A stretch of DNA of 64,000 bases from Deltaproteobacteria bacterium (lineage in GTDB: Bacteria > Desulfobacterota > GWC2-55-46): positions 181,249-245,248 of the forward strand of contig JABTVA010000002.1 in the NCBI GenBank assembly GCA_015075075.1, read 5' to 3'. Positions 34,993-45,841 of this stretch are shown here, one piece after another; position 1 is the stretch's first letter; the number at the start of each line of letters is the position of its first letter. The notes beneath the pieces were generated by a model. The model worked only from the letters and a program-made list of their open reading frames with translations. It did no database searches and was not told the DNA's origin. A program made the position numbers and the translations under genes.

Positions 34993-36348
34993 ATGCAGAG
35001 GAAACTCAAGGAAGAGACCGTAATATTCATAAGCGTCGTAAAGTGGATATTGCTCGCCACTGTCGTAGGCGCAATCGTGGGCCTCTCTACAACTCTTTTC
35101 GTCAAGTCACTCAATTTCGGGGCGGAGCTCGCGGCCCGTTATGATTACTTCTTCGTCATAATGCCCTTCGGCCTTCTTGCGAGCGTCCTCATAATAAAGT
35201 ACGTCTTTCCGCAGGCGGCCGGACACGGCGCGAACATGGTCATATCGAGCATCCACAAGAACGACGGCAGGATACGGCCGCTCGTGATACCCGTGGAGTT
35301 CATCCGCACATTTATAACGCTCTCCACCGGCGGTTCCGCCGGAAAAGAAGGGCCGAGCGCGCAGATAGGCGCGGGGCTCGCGTCGCTCGTGGCCGACATC
35401 CTCCGGTTCGACGGCTCGGACAGGAGAAAGCTCGTCATCTGCGGCATAAGCGGCGGGTTCTCGTCTGTCTTCGGCACCCCGCTCGCCGGAGCCATATTCG
35501 GCATGGAGGTCCTCTTCGTGGGGAGCATACGCTACGAGGTGCTCCTTCCCTCGTTCGTCGCCGGCATAATAAGCTACCAGGTCTCCTCGTGGATGGGCCT
35601 CACTTATTTTTATAACCCCATTACGTTCATACCCGTCTTCAGCGAGGCCTTTTTCATAAAGGTCATCATCGCAGGGGCCCTCTTCGGCCTCTGCTCCTTC
35701 CTGCTCGTAGAGACGCTACGGCTCGGGAAAAAGGCCTCGAACGCCATAAGCCTCAGGGACGAATACAAGGCGCTCCTTGCGGGGAGCGTCCTCGTGGCCC
35801 TGAGCTTCATCTTCTCGGGCAAGTACCTGGGCCTGGGCCTTGACGTGATACAGTCGGCCCTCGAGGGAGGGGAGGTCCCGTGGTACGCGTTCATCATGAA
35901 GTCGTTCTTCACCTCCGTGACCCTGAGCTTCGGCGGGAGCGGCGGCATCGGCACGCCCATATTCTTCGTCGGGGCAACGGCCGGGTCCGCCTTTTCGAGG
36001 CTCCTCGACATGGACCCGGCCATGCTCTCGGCCATTGGGTTCGTGGCGCTCCTTGCCGGGGCCGCTAATACGCCCATAGCCGCGAGCATAATGGCGGTCG
36101 AGCTCTTCGGCGCCGAGGTCGCGCCATACGCGGCAGTCGCCTGCGTAATAAGCTATATCATCACAGGGCACAGGTCCGCGTATCCTTCGCAGGTCCTGGC
36201 CGTAAAGAAATCCGGCTCCATAGCGGTCGAGGTCGGGGCCGAGGTCTCCGGCACGAAACCGGATGTCGAGTACAGGGACCGGAGCGTGATAGGAGTCGTA
36301 AGGCAGATCCTTAAAAAAACCCGACGGAACGGCCGGGATGGACCCTGA
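34993..36348 (+). CDS. ClC-type chloride channel or H+/Cl- antiporter
   Basis: 451 residues, 10-12 helices. Selectivity motifs present: GSAGKEGPSAQIGAG (GxEGP with the gating glutamate), GSGGIGTPIFFVGATAG (the GxFxP region, here GTPIF). The gating glutamate favours an antiporter. No CBS domains at the C-terminus. Starts 6 bp after the glycosyltransferase and overlaps the next gene by 11 bp. Confidence 0.92.
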   Translation: MQRKLKEETVIFISVVKWILLATVVGAIVGLSTTLFVKSLNFGAELAARYDYFFVIMPFGLLASVLIIKYVFPQAAGHGANMVISSIHKNDGRIRPLVIPVEFIRTFITLSTGGSAGKEGPSAQIGAGLASLVADILRFDGSDRRKLVICGISGGFSSVFGTPLAGAIFGMEVLFVGSIRYEVLLPSFVAGIISYQVSSWMGLTYFYNPITFIPVFSEAFFIKVIIAGALFGLCSFLLVETLRLGKKASNAISLRDEYKALLAGSVLVALSFIFSGKYLGLGLDVIQSALEGGEVPWYAFIMKSFFTSVTLSFGGSGGIGTPIFFVGATAGSAFSRLLDMDPAMLSAIGFVALLAGAANTPIAASIMAVELFGAEVAPYAAVACVISYIITGHRSAYPSQVLAVKKSGSIAVEVGAEVSGTKPDVEYRDRSVIGVVRQILKKTRRNGRDGP

Positions 36349-37030
36349 AGCCATAAGGGGCCTCAGGTGGCCCGCTGACAGGGAGCGCATCAGGGAGATA
36401 CAGGCCGAGATAGGTAAGAGGCGCAGCATCGCGCCCTTAAGGAGGCGTCCGTGCCTGGTAGCGGGCATTGACGCCTCTTTTTTGGATGATAAGATTATAA
36501 GTGTAGCCTCGCTCTTAAGCTACCCCGCCCTTGAACCGCTCGAAGAGAGCGTCATTGTGGAGAAGGCCGGGTTCCCGTACATTACAGGGCTGCTCTCCTT
36601 CAGGGAGGGGCCTGCCGTGCTGGGCGCGCTCAAGGGCTTGAAGGGAAGGCCGGACCTCCTTATCTTCGACGGACAGGGCATAGCGCACCCGCTGGGATTG
36701 GGGATTGCCGCGTTCATGGGCGCGTTGCTTAACGTGCCCTCCATAGGCTCCGCAAAGACGAGGCTCGTGGGAGAGTACAAAGAACCCGGGCCGAAGAGAG
36801 GCGATTTTTCCGACCTGGTGTATAAGGGGGCGGTCGTGGGCGCGGTCGTCCGCACCAGGGATAATGTAAAGCCCCTCTTCGTGTCGCCGGGGCACAGGAT
36901 AGATGTAGCAGGCTCGGTGGAGCTGGTCCTTGAATGCGCCCCGCGCTTTAGGATCACAGAGCCGGTCAGGAGGGCGCATCTCCTTTCGAGGAAGGTGAAG
37001 AGGGAGCTAATGGATAAGAGTAGGGCCTGA
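36338..37030 (+). CDS. nfi: endonuclease V
   Basis: Nicks DNA or RNA next to deaminated adenine (inosine). The 230 residues include VAGIDASF (first catalytic Asp), PYITGLLSFREGPAVL, LLIFDGQGIAHP (second Asp) and SIGSAKTRLVG, with the wedge-type PYITG motif. The ClC gene overlaps the start by 11 bp, so it may be co-transcribed with it. Confidence 0.94.
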   Translation: MDPEAIRGLRWPADRERIREIQAEIGKRRSIAPLRRRPCLVAGIDASFLDDKIISVASLLSYPALEPLEESVIVEKAGFPYITGLLSFREGPAVLGALKGLKGRPDLLIFDGQGIAHPLGLGIAAFMGALLNVPSIGSAKTRLVGEYKEPGPKRGDFSDLVYKGAVVGAVVRTRDNVKPLFVSPGHRIDVAGSVELVLECAPRFRITEPVRRAHLLSRKVKRELMDKSRA

Positions 37031-37505
37031 GGAGAAAGGCCCGGCTCTTCGTAAAAAGACCTTTTCCGCGCTTTCGCGCGGCCGAGAGTAAGACTCGCTT
37101 GCTATCATCCTCCCCGTCCCCGTGAACGGGCCCCTAAAGTCGCTTCGCTCCTGCTGCCTCGGCCCGTTCACGCTCTTCCTCCCTAAGGCTACGCTCGTCT
37201 TACTCTCCTGTGTATTCATTAAAAACAAAAAACAGAAAAAATAATTCGTTCCTTTTTCTTCAAAACAACCCAGGGCATAAGGCGGAGCGAACATAGGGGT
37301 GGAGGGAGGGCGGGCGAGGCGGGGCAGCAGGAGCGAGCCAGAATGGGCCGAGCGACATAAGGGCCGAGCCCGGAGGAAGGAGGAGGAAAGAGAGCGAAGC
37401 CTTATGCCCAAAAAGAGCGCGGCAGCGCGTTAACAGGCCTTTGTAAAAGAGCAATCTTACGCCCGAGCACCCAAATTAAAAAAACGGAAACCCCCAGGAG
37501 CCATC
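37031..37505. other. 475-bp gap filled by nested palindromes
   Basis: No gene is seen. It contains repeat C1 (37085-37208) and a second large palindrome whose arms GGGCATAAGGC (37273-37283) and GCCTTATGCCC (37399-37409) are perfect inverses enclosing a purine-rich, strand-asymmetric core. The CTTTTCCGCGC and GCGCGTTAACAGGCC segments outside may form outer arms. Confidence 0.6.
37085..37208. repeat. family C palindromic repeat, copy C1
   Basis: Outer arms GAGAGTAAGAC (37085-37095) and GTCTTACTCTC (37198-37208), inner arms CGTGAACGGGCC (37121-37132) and GGCCCGTTCACG (37161-37172), all perfect. A second copy of the inner and right part occurs at 45842-45936. Confidence 0.8.
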
Positions 37506-38009
37506 GTGGCAAACGTAATCATGCTCATCGAGAACGGGTTCGAGGACGTTGAGGCCCTGTATCCATTTTACAGGTTGCAGGAGGCGGGCCACAAGGTAAC
37601 TGTAGTGGGGCCGAAACCGGGCACATACAAGAGCAAGCACGGCTATCCGATAGAGGCCGTAAAGGGTGCAGGGGAGGTGCGGGCCGCGGATTTCAAGGGC
37701 CTCATCATACCCGGAGGCCAGGCGCCGGACAGGATGAGGGTACACTCGGACATGGTAAGGCTCGCAAGGGAAGCGGTCGAGAAGGGGCTCGTTGTGGGCG
37801 CCATCTGCCACGGCGCGCAGCTCCTTATAGAGGCTGACGTGCTCAGGGGCAGGAGGGCGACCTGCTACATTTCCGTCAAGACCGACGTCATAAACGCGGG
37901 CGCCGTGTACATGGACGCTCCTGTCGTGGTGGACGGCAGGCTCGTCACCTCAAGGAACCCCGGCGACCTGCCTGTCTTCGGCAGGACACTCGTGGAGATG
38001 CTGGGCTAG
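37506..38009 (+). CDS. DJ-1/PfpI family protein
   Basis: 167-residue class I glutamine amidotransferase-like fold. The nucleophile elbow is VVGAICHGAQLL (Cys-His) and the acidic residue near the N-terminus is in ENGFEDVEALYP. KGLIIPGGQAPDRMR precedes. It resembles PfpI/YhbO proteins, reported as proteases or deglycases. It overlaps the convergent GGDEF/EAL gene end by 4 bp. Confidence 0.9.
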   Translation: MANVIMLIENGFEDVEALYPFYRLQEAGHKVTVVGPKPGTYKSKHGYPIEAVKGAGEVRAADFKGLIIPGGQAPDRMRVHSDMVRLAREAVEKGLVVGAICHGAQLLIEADVLRGRRATCYISVKTDVINAGAVYMDAPVVVDGRLVTSRNPGDLPVFGRTLVEMLG

Positions 38010-41000
38010 CCGGAAACCCCGGTGGCGACGGGCTTCTTTTTCCGGGCCTTCCCGCCCGGCACGAGGCCGGGCGAGGGCTTTCCGATAAGGTACCCTTGCG
38101 CGTAGTCCACCCCGAAAGAGCTGAGTATCGAGAGGGTCTTCTCGTTCTCGACGAACTCGGCGATGGTCTTTATCCGGAGGCCCCGGGCCATCTCGGTCAT
38201 GGCCTTCACAAGTACCTGGTCATCGGGGTTCTCGTCGAGCTTCCTTATGAAAGAGCCGTCTATCTTGATGTAGTCGACCGGCATCTCCTTGAGATAGGTA
38301 AAAGAGGTGAAGCCAACGCCGAAGTCGTCGAGGGAGAAACGGCAGCCGGTCTCCTTCAGCGATTTCACGAACCTGATGGCCTTTTCGAGGTCGCCTATCG
38401 CGGCGGTCTCGGTTATCTCGAAGACGAGCATTTCAGGCTCAGCCCCGGTCTCCCGTATCTTCCTTTTTATGAAATCAAGGAGCTCCGCGTCGCCCAGGTC
38501 CTTTCCTGAAAGGTTCATGCCGAAGGAGAGGTTCCGCCCGGCTTTCATCTCTTCCGCCTGCGCGCGCATCGTCTTCTCTATGATGACCCGGTCTATGAGG
38601 CCCACTATGCCGAACCTCTCGGCTATGTCTATGAACGCGCCCGGCAGGAGCACCTTCCCGTCCTCGGAGACGAGCCTTGCCAGGGCCTCGTAATGGCTTA
38701 TGCCGTAGGTTTTCAGGTCAAGGAGGGGCTGGAACCAGGGCACGAAACGGTCCTCCCTTATGCCCTTGAATATCCTCTCCTTCCACGCGAGCCTCGAGTG
38801 CATCTTCTCAAGGTCCTGGTCCTCGGGCCTGTAGGCGTGGGCCCTGTTCCTCCCGAGCTCCTTTGCGCGGTACATGGCGGCGTCCGCCTTCGAAAGAAGC
38901 TCTTTCATGTGGAGCCCGTGGTCCGGGTAGAAGGCGAGACCGGCGCTTACGGTCAGTGAGCTCGACGCCTCCGCGAAATAGAAGCCCTCGACCTTGGCCC
39001 TGATCGACTCGATCAATTCCATGCCCCTTTCCGGGGCGATGCCCGGGATAAAGACCGCGAATTCGTCTCCGCTAAGGCGTGAAAGGAGCGGCCGGGAAAC
39101 GAATGCGGACGGGTCCGTACCATATTCCCTCTCCAGGAGGTCCTTGAGGACGTTACCGAGCCTTCTCAGGTACTCGTCCCCGGCGCCGTGGCCGAAGGGG
39201 TCGTAAAGGACCTTCAACTGGTCCATGTCTATTATGGAGAGCGCGGCGGAAACGCCCTTGGGCCCGGACTTCAGCATCCACGCCTCAGCCTCCTCGATGA
39301 AACGGGAGCGGTTCATGAGACCGGTAAGCTCATCGTGGCCCGCGAGGTAATTGAGCCGCTCCTCGTTCATCATCTTCTCGGTCACGTCCTCCTGCACCGC
39401 CAGGAAATGCGTTATCTGGCCCTTTTCGTCCCTTATGGGCGTGATGACGGAGTTCGCCCAGTAATATGTGCCGTTCCTTTTCCTGTTCTTGAGGGTGCTC
39501 CGCCAGGTCCTGCCGGAGAGGATGGTTTTCCAGAGCTCCTGGTAAAGGGCGTTAGTGGCCTCGCCGGATGAAAGCACCCTCGGGGTCTGGCCGATTATCT
39601 CCTCCTTCGTGTACCCGGTCACCAGCTCGAAGGTTGGGTTTACGTACTGGATGGCCCCGTCCCGGTCGGTTATGAAGAGGAGGTTTACGCTGTGCTCGAG
39701 CACAGCGGAAAGCTTCCTCTGCTCGAATTCAGCCGTCTTCTGCTCGGTCAGGTCCTGTACCGTGCCTATCATCCGCAGCGGCCTTCCCTGCGGGTCTGTC
39801 AGGAGCTCAGCCTCCTCGTGCACTATCCGCACGGTCCCGTCCGGGCGCACTATCCTGTGGTCTATCGAATAGGGTTTGTTATGGTGGAAACTCCGTTCCA
39901 CCGAAAGCTTGACGAACTCCCTGTCATCCGGGTGCACGGACTCGAGGAAGGCCTCGTAGGTCGCGCCGAACTCTTTTGGATTCAGGCCGAATATCCGGTA
40001 TATCTCGTCAGACCACCAGAGCGTGTTTTCGGGGATATCCCATTCCCAGCTTCCCATGCGCGCGAGCTCCTGGGCCTTTCTCAGGCGCTCCTCGCTCTTC
40101 CTTAAGGCCGTATCAACGCGCTTCCTTTCCGTTATGTCGGTAGAGATGCAGCAGACGGCGTACGGGACCCCTTCCTCGCTCAAAAGGGGAAACTTCATCG
40201 ATATATAGGTGCGCACCCCGCCGGGCAGGGGCAGGCTCTCTTCGAATTCGAGGTTGGTGCGGCGTGCAAGGACAATCGAGTCGTTCTCCTTGAGGCTGTC
40301 GGCCGCCTCTTTGGGCAGGAGGTCATGGTTCGTCCGTCCGTCCATCTGTTCAAGAGAGGTCCTGAAAAGGAGCTCGAATTCCCTGTTGACGAAGACGTAC
40401 CTGCCTTCAAGGTCCTTCATGTATACAAGGGCGGAAGAGTTGTCCAGTATGGATTTCAGGCGCCTTTCGCTCTCCGCGAGCGAGCGGCCCCGTTCCTTTA
40501 TCTGCCGGGCCATCTCGTTAAAGGCCCGCGTGATTTCGCCGATTTCGTCGCTTGCGCCGTCCTTAAGGTTAGTGTCGTAGTCGCCTTTTGCGATCTCGGC
40601 GGCCGCATTGGCCACGGCCTGGAGCTTAAGGACCACCCGGCGATGGAATACGATGAAGAGCAGGCCCGTAAGGAGGGCCACCACGAGGGCGGTAATGGCC
40701 GCGGACCAGCCGATCCGCGATAAGGGGAAAAAGGCCTCGCTCGAATCGATCTCGACAAGGAGGGTCCATCCGAGCTCAGGCAGGCACATGGACGCTCAGC
40801 GACCTCGACCCCTATGGTCGGCATATAGGCCGTAATCTCGCCGCCCGCTCCAGGCAGGCCGAAACAGGCAATGTGTCGGCGCGCTGGTCGAATGCGGCCC
40901 CGTCCCTGAAAATAGAGTCGGTTATCATGAGCCTGTCGCGGTTTACAAGATATGCCTCGTAGGTCTCGCGGCGGTCGAGGCGGGAGCTCAATGCGCCGAG

Positions 41001-41603
41001 GTTTCTCGCAAGCTCGCCCGAGAGGAGGCCCCTAAGCTCGGAGGCGCTCACGAAATTGCCCAGCACCCCGATGAGCTCGCCCTCCTCGTTACTTATGGGT
41101 GCGGAAAAAGCGAGGTCCGGGGTCCCGCCGATGCCCGAGCGCATTTCAGATGCGGCGACCCCGTGCCTGCCCTTCCTGAAAAGGTCTTCAGCGGAAAAAT
41201 CCAAGCCCAGGAGGGAGTCCTCGGAAGACGCGATTACCTGTCCTTGCGGCGATATTACGGCTATCGCGCTTATCTGGTCGCTCAGGCGGAGCTTGTTCGA
41301 GACGATATGGCGCTCAAGCCGGGAGGCCGACCAGCCGCCTCCGGACGCCGCACCATCAAGCTCCGCTATGATAAGCCCGTCGCTCGCGAAGTCCTGGGCG
41401 CGCCGTTTCCCGGCATCGAGGAACTGGTAGACCTGTACCTCTATGGCTTCGGCCATGAGAGTCAGGTCGTCGAGGAAATACTTCTTGAGCATCTCCTTAT
41501 TGTCCCTGAACCCGGCCGCAAAGGCGAACAGGATGGGCAGGAGTATTATGACGACAGCCAGGAAGGCCTTGGCCGATAGGGAAAATTTCAGTTTTTTCAT
41601 CAT
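38006..41603 (-). CDS. multi-sensor diguanylate cyclase/phosphodiesterase (Cache-HAMP-PAS-GGDEF-EAL), two frameshifts
   Basis: Membrane c-di-GMP signalling protein of about 1190 residues. N-terminal membrane helix (AKAFLAVVIILLPILFAFAAG), a periplasmic dCache-like sensor, second helix, HAMP (LQAVANAAAEIAKGDYD), PAS domains with PAC-like links (TDITERKRVDTALRKSEERL; VQDLTEQK; VQEDVTEK), then GGDEF with SGDEF in RLSGDEFAVF, and EAL with HYEALARL and DDFGVGFTSF. The frame breaks twice between about 40780 and 40860 (GGEITAYMPTIGVEV is readable in another frame). The RxxD I-site is absent before SGDEF. No partner is adjacent. Confidence 0.88.
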
Positions 41604-41957
41604 TTTTAGGGGTTTGCCGGTTTTTGGGAGAGGGTCGTCAAAGGCGTGCTTTCAAGCGAAGCCCTGCCGTTCGGGAAAACGGCGCTGAACCGATTCTGCC
41701 CGGCCTCTGCAAATCATATAATCAAAGCCCGAAAAAAGCAAACGGACCCCCTGCCCCCTGATACGTTATATCGGCTGTTCCGCGGGTAAATTGAGCCCCT
41801 TAACTCCTTGACAACGGTACATGCAAAATGTCATATTGCCGTGAACCGGAAGCGGACTGACGCGCCCGAAAGGGAGAGTGGGCTTGGAAGGGGGGTGCCC
41901 TCATTCAGGCCTTTTTTTTGCATTTTTCCAATATATTAATATTTTCTGGAGGGTAGG
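41604..41957. other. 354-bp regulatory gap before nhaD
   Basis: No coding frame is seen. It holds a likely nhaD promoter (41808-41836) and about 115 bp of leader with a T-rich stretch (41909-41935). The leader length would allow an RNA switch, but I see no known fold. Confidence 0.4.
41808..41836 (+). promoter_or_regulatory. possible sigma70 promoter of nhaD
   Basis: TTGACA (41808-41813), 17-bp spacer, TCATAT (41831-41836). The -35 is perfect, the -10 weak. Confidence 0.5.
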
Positions 41958-43250
41958 ATGCAAGCATTGACGGTCTCATGGATAGGGTATGTGAGCATTG
42001 CGGCGTTCGTCCTGGCCTACGCGCTTGTGATACTCGAGGAGAAGCTTCACTTGAGGAAGTCGAAGCCGGTCATACTCATAGGCTGCCTCATGTGGGCGCT
42101 CATCGCCGGCTACGAGGCGGTGAACGGCGGCGGGCACGCCGAAGAGCACGTGAAGCACATGCTCGTCGAGATAGCGGAGCTCTTCTTTTTCGTCCTCGTC
42201 GCAATGACCTACATAAACAGCTTGCAGGAGAGGATGGTCTTCGACGCGCTGAAATCGTGGCTCATCCGGAAGGGCTTCGCGTACAGGAGCCTTTTTTATA
42301 TAACCGGCGTGATCACCTTCTTCCTCTCCGCGGTCGCGGACAACCTTACGAGCGCGCTTCTCATGGCTACCGTCGTGAGCGCGGTGAGCTCGAACCGGAA
42401 GTTCATAATCATGGGCTTCGTGAATATAATAGTGGCCGCGAACGCGGGCGGCGCGTGGAGCCCGTTCGGAGATATAACGACCCTCATGGTCTGGACGGCC
42501 GGCAGGGTAAATACTCTCGAGTTCTCCGCAATAGTCATCCCGTCGATCGTGAACTGGCTTGTCCCGGCCGCGATAATGTTCCCGTTCCTCCCCAAGGGCC
42601 GGCCCGAAGGCTCCACCGAGGTCATAAAGATGAGGTACGGGGCCAAGCGCGTCATATTCCTCGGCTTCGCGACCATCGCAACGGCGGTGAGCTTCCATCA
42701 GTTCCTTCATTTGCCGCCGTTCCTGGGCATGATGACCGGCCTCGGGTTCCTCATGTTCCTGGGCTTCTATCTCAAGAAAAAGGAACACTCCTATGCAAAC
42801 CGTGCCCTGGAGCAGAACTTCGACATATTCAAGAAGGTTGAAAGGGCCGAGTTCGACACGCTCTTTTTCTTCTTCGGCATCATAACGGCCGTGGGCGCGC
42901 TCCAGTACATCGGGTATCTCGCGCTCTTGAGCACGAACCTCTACGGCGGGCTCGGGCCCACTTACGCGAATAGCGCGGTCGGCGTCATATCGGCAGTCAT
43001 AGACAACATCCCGGTAATGTACGCTGTCCTGCAGATGAACCCGGAGATGGGCCTCGACCAGTGGCTCCTCATAACCCTCACGGCAGGCACAGGCGGAAGC
43101 CTCCTCTCCATAGGCTCGGCCGCCGGGGTCGCCGTGATGGGCGTAAGGAGGGACGTCTACACCTTCATGTCCCACCTCAAGTGGGCGCCGGCCATCGCCC
43201 TCGGCTATGTGGCGAGCATACTGGTCTGGTGGGCCCTGGTAAAGGTGTAG
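41958..43250 (+). CDS. nhaD: Na+/H+ antiporter NhaD
   Basis: Sodium/proton antiporter of the ion transporter superfamily. 430 residues, about 12 helices. NhaD-like motifs: LFFFVLVAMTYINSLQER, FLSAVADNLTSALLMATV, ANAGGAWSPFGDITTLMVW and SAVIDNIPVMYAVL. Start ATG 41958 follows GGAGGG. A strong terminator follows. No frameshift seen. Confidence 0.93.
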   Translation: MQALTVSWIGYVSIAAFVLAYALVILEEKLHLRKSKPVILIGCLMWALIAGYEAVNGGGHAEEHVKHMLVEIAELFFFVLVAMTYINSLQERMVFDALKSWLIRKGFAYRSLFYITGVITFFLSAVADNLTSALLMATVVSAVSSNRKFIIMGFVNIIVAANAGGAWSPFGDITTLMVWTAGRVNTLEFSAIVIPSIVNWLVPAAIMFPFLPKGRPEGSTEVIKMRYGAKRVIFLGFATIATAVSFHQFLHLPPFLGMMTGLGFLMFLGFYLKKKEHSYANRALEQNFDIFKKVERAEFDTLFFFFGIITAVGALQYIGYLALLSTNLYGGLGPTYANSAVGVISAVIDNIPVMYAVLQMNPEMGLDQWLLITLTAGTGGSLLSIGSAAGVAVMGVRRDVYTFMSHLKWAPAIALGYVASILVWWALVKV

Positions 43251-43272
43251 CAGGAAAGGTTCCGTTCAGCAA

Positions 43273-43308
43273 AAAAAAGCCGCAGGCCTTTTGGTCTGCG
43301 GCTTTTTT
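43273..43308. terminator. bidirectional terminator nhaD/typA
   Basis: AAAAAAGCCGCAG and CTGCGGCTTTTTT hairpin with GGCC/TTTT/GGT loop, A-run on the left and T-run on the right; it serves both convergent genes. Confidence 0.85.
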
Positions 43309-43334
43309 ATTGACGTTATCTTAAAGGGCGGGGA

Positions 43335-45145
43335 TTAATCCTTTCGCTTGGGCCGTTTCCCGGCTTCAAGTACACGCTTCCGTATCCTTATGGAAGCTGG
43401 CGTGACCTCCACGAGCTCGTCATCACGGATGAACTCCAATGCCTGCTCGAGCGTGTGGGACTTGGGCGGGAAGAGGAACATCGAATCGTCCGAGCCCGAC
43501 GCCCGCATGTTCGTGAGCTTTTTTTCCTTAACCACGTTCACGTCCATGTCGTTTTCGCGGGAGTTCTCGCCTATTACCATGCCCTCGTAGACCGGGACGC
43601 CTTCCTTTATGAAAAGCGTCCCCCTGGGCTGCAGGTTATACAGGGCGTATACCGTCGAGGTCCGGCCCTGTCGGCCACGAGAGCGCCCGTGGCCCTCGTG
43701 GACATGGGGCCGTGCCACGGCTCGTACCCGTCGAAGAGGTGGTTTAGAAGGCCGGTGCCCTTGGTGTCGGTGAGGAACTGGGAGCGGAAGCCGATGAGCC
43801 CCCTCGAGGGTATCCTGAACTCCATCCTCACCCTGCCGTGGCCGTTATTCTGCATCTTCTGCATACGGCCCTTCCTGGCCCCGACCTGCTGCGTGACAAC
43901 CCCTATGAACTCCTCGGGCACGTCTATCACGAGGTGCTCCATGGGCTCGTGGAGCTTCCCGTCTATTTCCTTTGTGATGGTCTCGGGCATGGAGACCGAG
44001 AGCTCGTAGCCCTCTCTCCTCATCATCTCGATGAGGATCGCGAGCTGGAGCTCGCCCCTGCCCATCACCCTGAAGGCGTCGGCCTTCTCGAAGTCCACCC
44101 TTATTGAAACGTTATAGAGGAGCTCCTTTTCGAGCCTCTCGCGGAGATTCCTCGAAGTTACGAACTTCCCCTCCTTGCCCGCGAACGGGGAGGTGTTAGG
44201 GGAGAAGATCATGGAAATGGTCGGCTCGTCCACCTTTATCCTCGGCAGGGCGCTTGGAAATTCGGCGGAGGTGATGGTATCTCCTATGCAGACGCCCTCC
44301 ATGCCTGCGAGCGCGACTATCTCGCCGACGCCGGCCTGGGCGGCATCCTTTCTTTCAAGCCCCTGGAAGACATACAGGGCCGAGGCCTTTGCCTTGATGG
44401 TCCTTCCGTCCGCGTGCACCATTGCGACGGTGTCCGCCGCCTTGATGGTGCCGCCGAAGACGCGGCCCACCGCGAGCCTCCCGACATAGTCGCTGTAGTC
44501 GATATTGGTCACAAGGACCTGGAGCGTTGCCTGGCAGTCGCCCCTGGGCGGCGGCACGGTCTTGATTATGAGCTCGAAGAGCGGCCTTAGATCAGGCGAG
44601 TCCGCCTGAAGATCGAGGGTCGCGGTGCCTTTTTTCGCGTTGGTGTAGACTATGGGGAAATCGAGCTGCTCCTCCTTGGCGTCCAGGTCTATGAAGAGGT
44701 CGTAGACCTCGTTTATGACCTCCTGTATCCTGGCGTCAGGCCTGTCTATCTTGTTTATGACGATTATCGGCACGAGCTCCAGCTCAAGGGCCTTTTTGAG
44801 GACGAACCTCGTCTGCGGGAGCGGCCCCTCGGAAGCGTCGACAAGGAGCAATACGCCGTCGACCATCTTGAGGGTCCTCTCGACCTCGCCGCCGAAGTCC
44901 GCGTGCCCGGGCGTGTCCACGATGTTTATCTTGACCCCGTCGTACTCTATGGCCGTGTTCTTGGCCATTATGGTTATGCCCCGCTCGCGCTCGAGGTCTA
45001 TGTTGTCCATGACGCGTTCCTGGACCTTTTCGTTTGCGCGGAAGGTCCCGGCCTGCCTGAGCATCGCGTCAACGAGGGTCGTCTTCCCGTGGTCGACGTG
45101 CGCGATTATGGCTATGTTCCTCAAATGTGTCTGTTCCATGTTCAC
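43335..45145 (-). CDS. typA: ribosome-associated GTPase TypA/BipA, one frameshift
   Basis: Translational GTPase involved in ribosome assembly and stress growth. G1 [17 protein letters not shown], switch [15 protein letters not shown]3 [16 protein letters not shown]4 INKIDRPDA; later domains with [18 protein letters not shown] and [20 protein letters not shown]. Near 43665 the frame slips and continues ([33 protein letters not shown], read from the end of the first piece) to 43335. Together about 603 residues, the normal length. Likely a 1-bp sequence error. Confidence 0.93.
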
Positions 45146-45239
45146 CGGCTCTTTCTTAAAGTTTTTTGGCCCTGAAAAGAATCAGATATTTTACCCTAAA
45201 AGGGCCATGTGGTAAAGAGAAAACAGGCACCCACAAAAG

Positions 45240-45270
45240 AAAAGGCCTCTTGGGAAAAAGGGGCCTTTTG
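45240..45270 (-). terminator. hairpin between the cytochrome gene and typA
   Basis: AAAGGCC and GGCCTTT flank a short loop, in the gap after the cytochrome c'-like gene. Confidence 0.45.
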
Positions 45271-45301
45271 GTGCGGCTCTATTCGATTTTGAGGGGATTT
45301 T

Positions 45302-45751
45302 TCAGGGCCTGAAGACGGTATGGCAGCTTACGCAGCCGTCAAGGAGCTTCTTCGTAAGGCCGCTCATCTTCTGGATGTCGCTTGAATGCGCGGCCTTTGC
45401 AAGCGATTCGAGGTCAACGTGGAACTCATGGTCCATGCGCTCGAACTCCTTTATCCTCGATGCGTTTTTCCTGAGCTTCACCTCCCCGTGAAGGAGCGCC
45501 TCCTGTGTCTTTTCCATGGTCCCGTGAAGGGAATCTATTGCCATGTGCACCCTGTGCCCGTCGCCGAGTGCGACCGCCGATACTATCTCCCTGAACGCGG
45601 CGTCGAGCTGCCGCATCTCTTCGATAAGGGCGTTCGTTGAAGCGCCTTTTGCCGCTGTCTGGTGATCGTGCCTGTGGTGGTCGTCAGCCGCAGAGGCGAT
45701 GCCCGGGGCGCATAGCAGGAAAGCAAGAAAAAGAGCGGATAAATTCCTCAT
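45302..45751 (-). CDS. cytochrome c'-like periplasmic monohaem protein
   Basis: 149 residues: signal peptide (LSALFLAFLLCAPGIASA), a His/Asp-rich stretch (DDHHRHDHQ), a long helical bundle, and a single haem-c motif near the C-terminus, GCVSCHTVFRP. The terminal CxxCH position is typical of cytochrome c'/c556. Start 45751 is placed by a perfect AGGAGG at 6 bp; a longer frame to 45778 is unlikely. The His-rich N-terminus of the mature protein could bind metal. Standing alone; partner unknown. Confidence 0.8.
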   Translation of the reverse strand: MRNLSALFLAFLLCAPGIASAADDHHRHDHQTAAKGASTNALIEEMRQLDAAFREIVSAVALGDGHRVHMAIDSLHGTMEKTQEALLHGEVKLRKNASRIKEFERMDHEFHVDLESLAKAAHSSDIQKMSGLTKKLLDGCVSCHTVFRP

Positions 45752-45841
45752 CCCTTCACCTCCTGTAAATTGGTGCACAGCTTATCATCTCTTGTTGGAT
45801 GCATATATGACAAGGGTCATATATGTGGGCTTGCTAGCCTC

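Noticed and set aside
41976..43175. 399-codon open frame opposite nhaD
   Set aside because: Antisense shadow in GC-rich DNA; full of Arg/His/Glu with no family features, while nhaD on the other strand is fully conserved.
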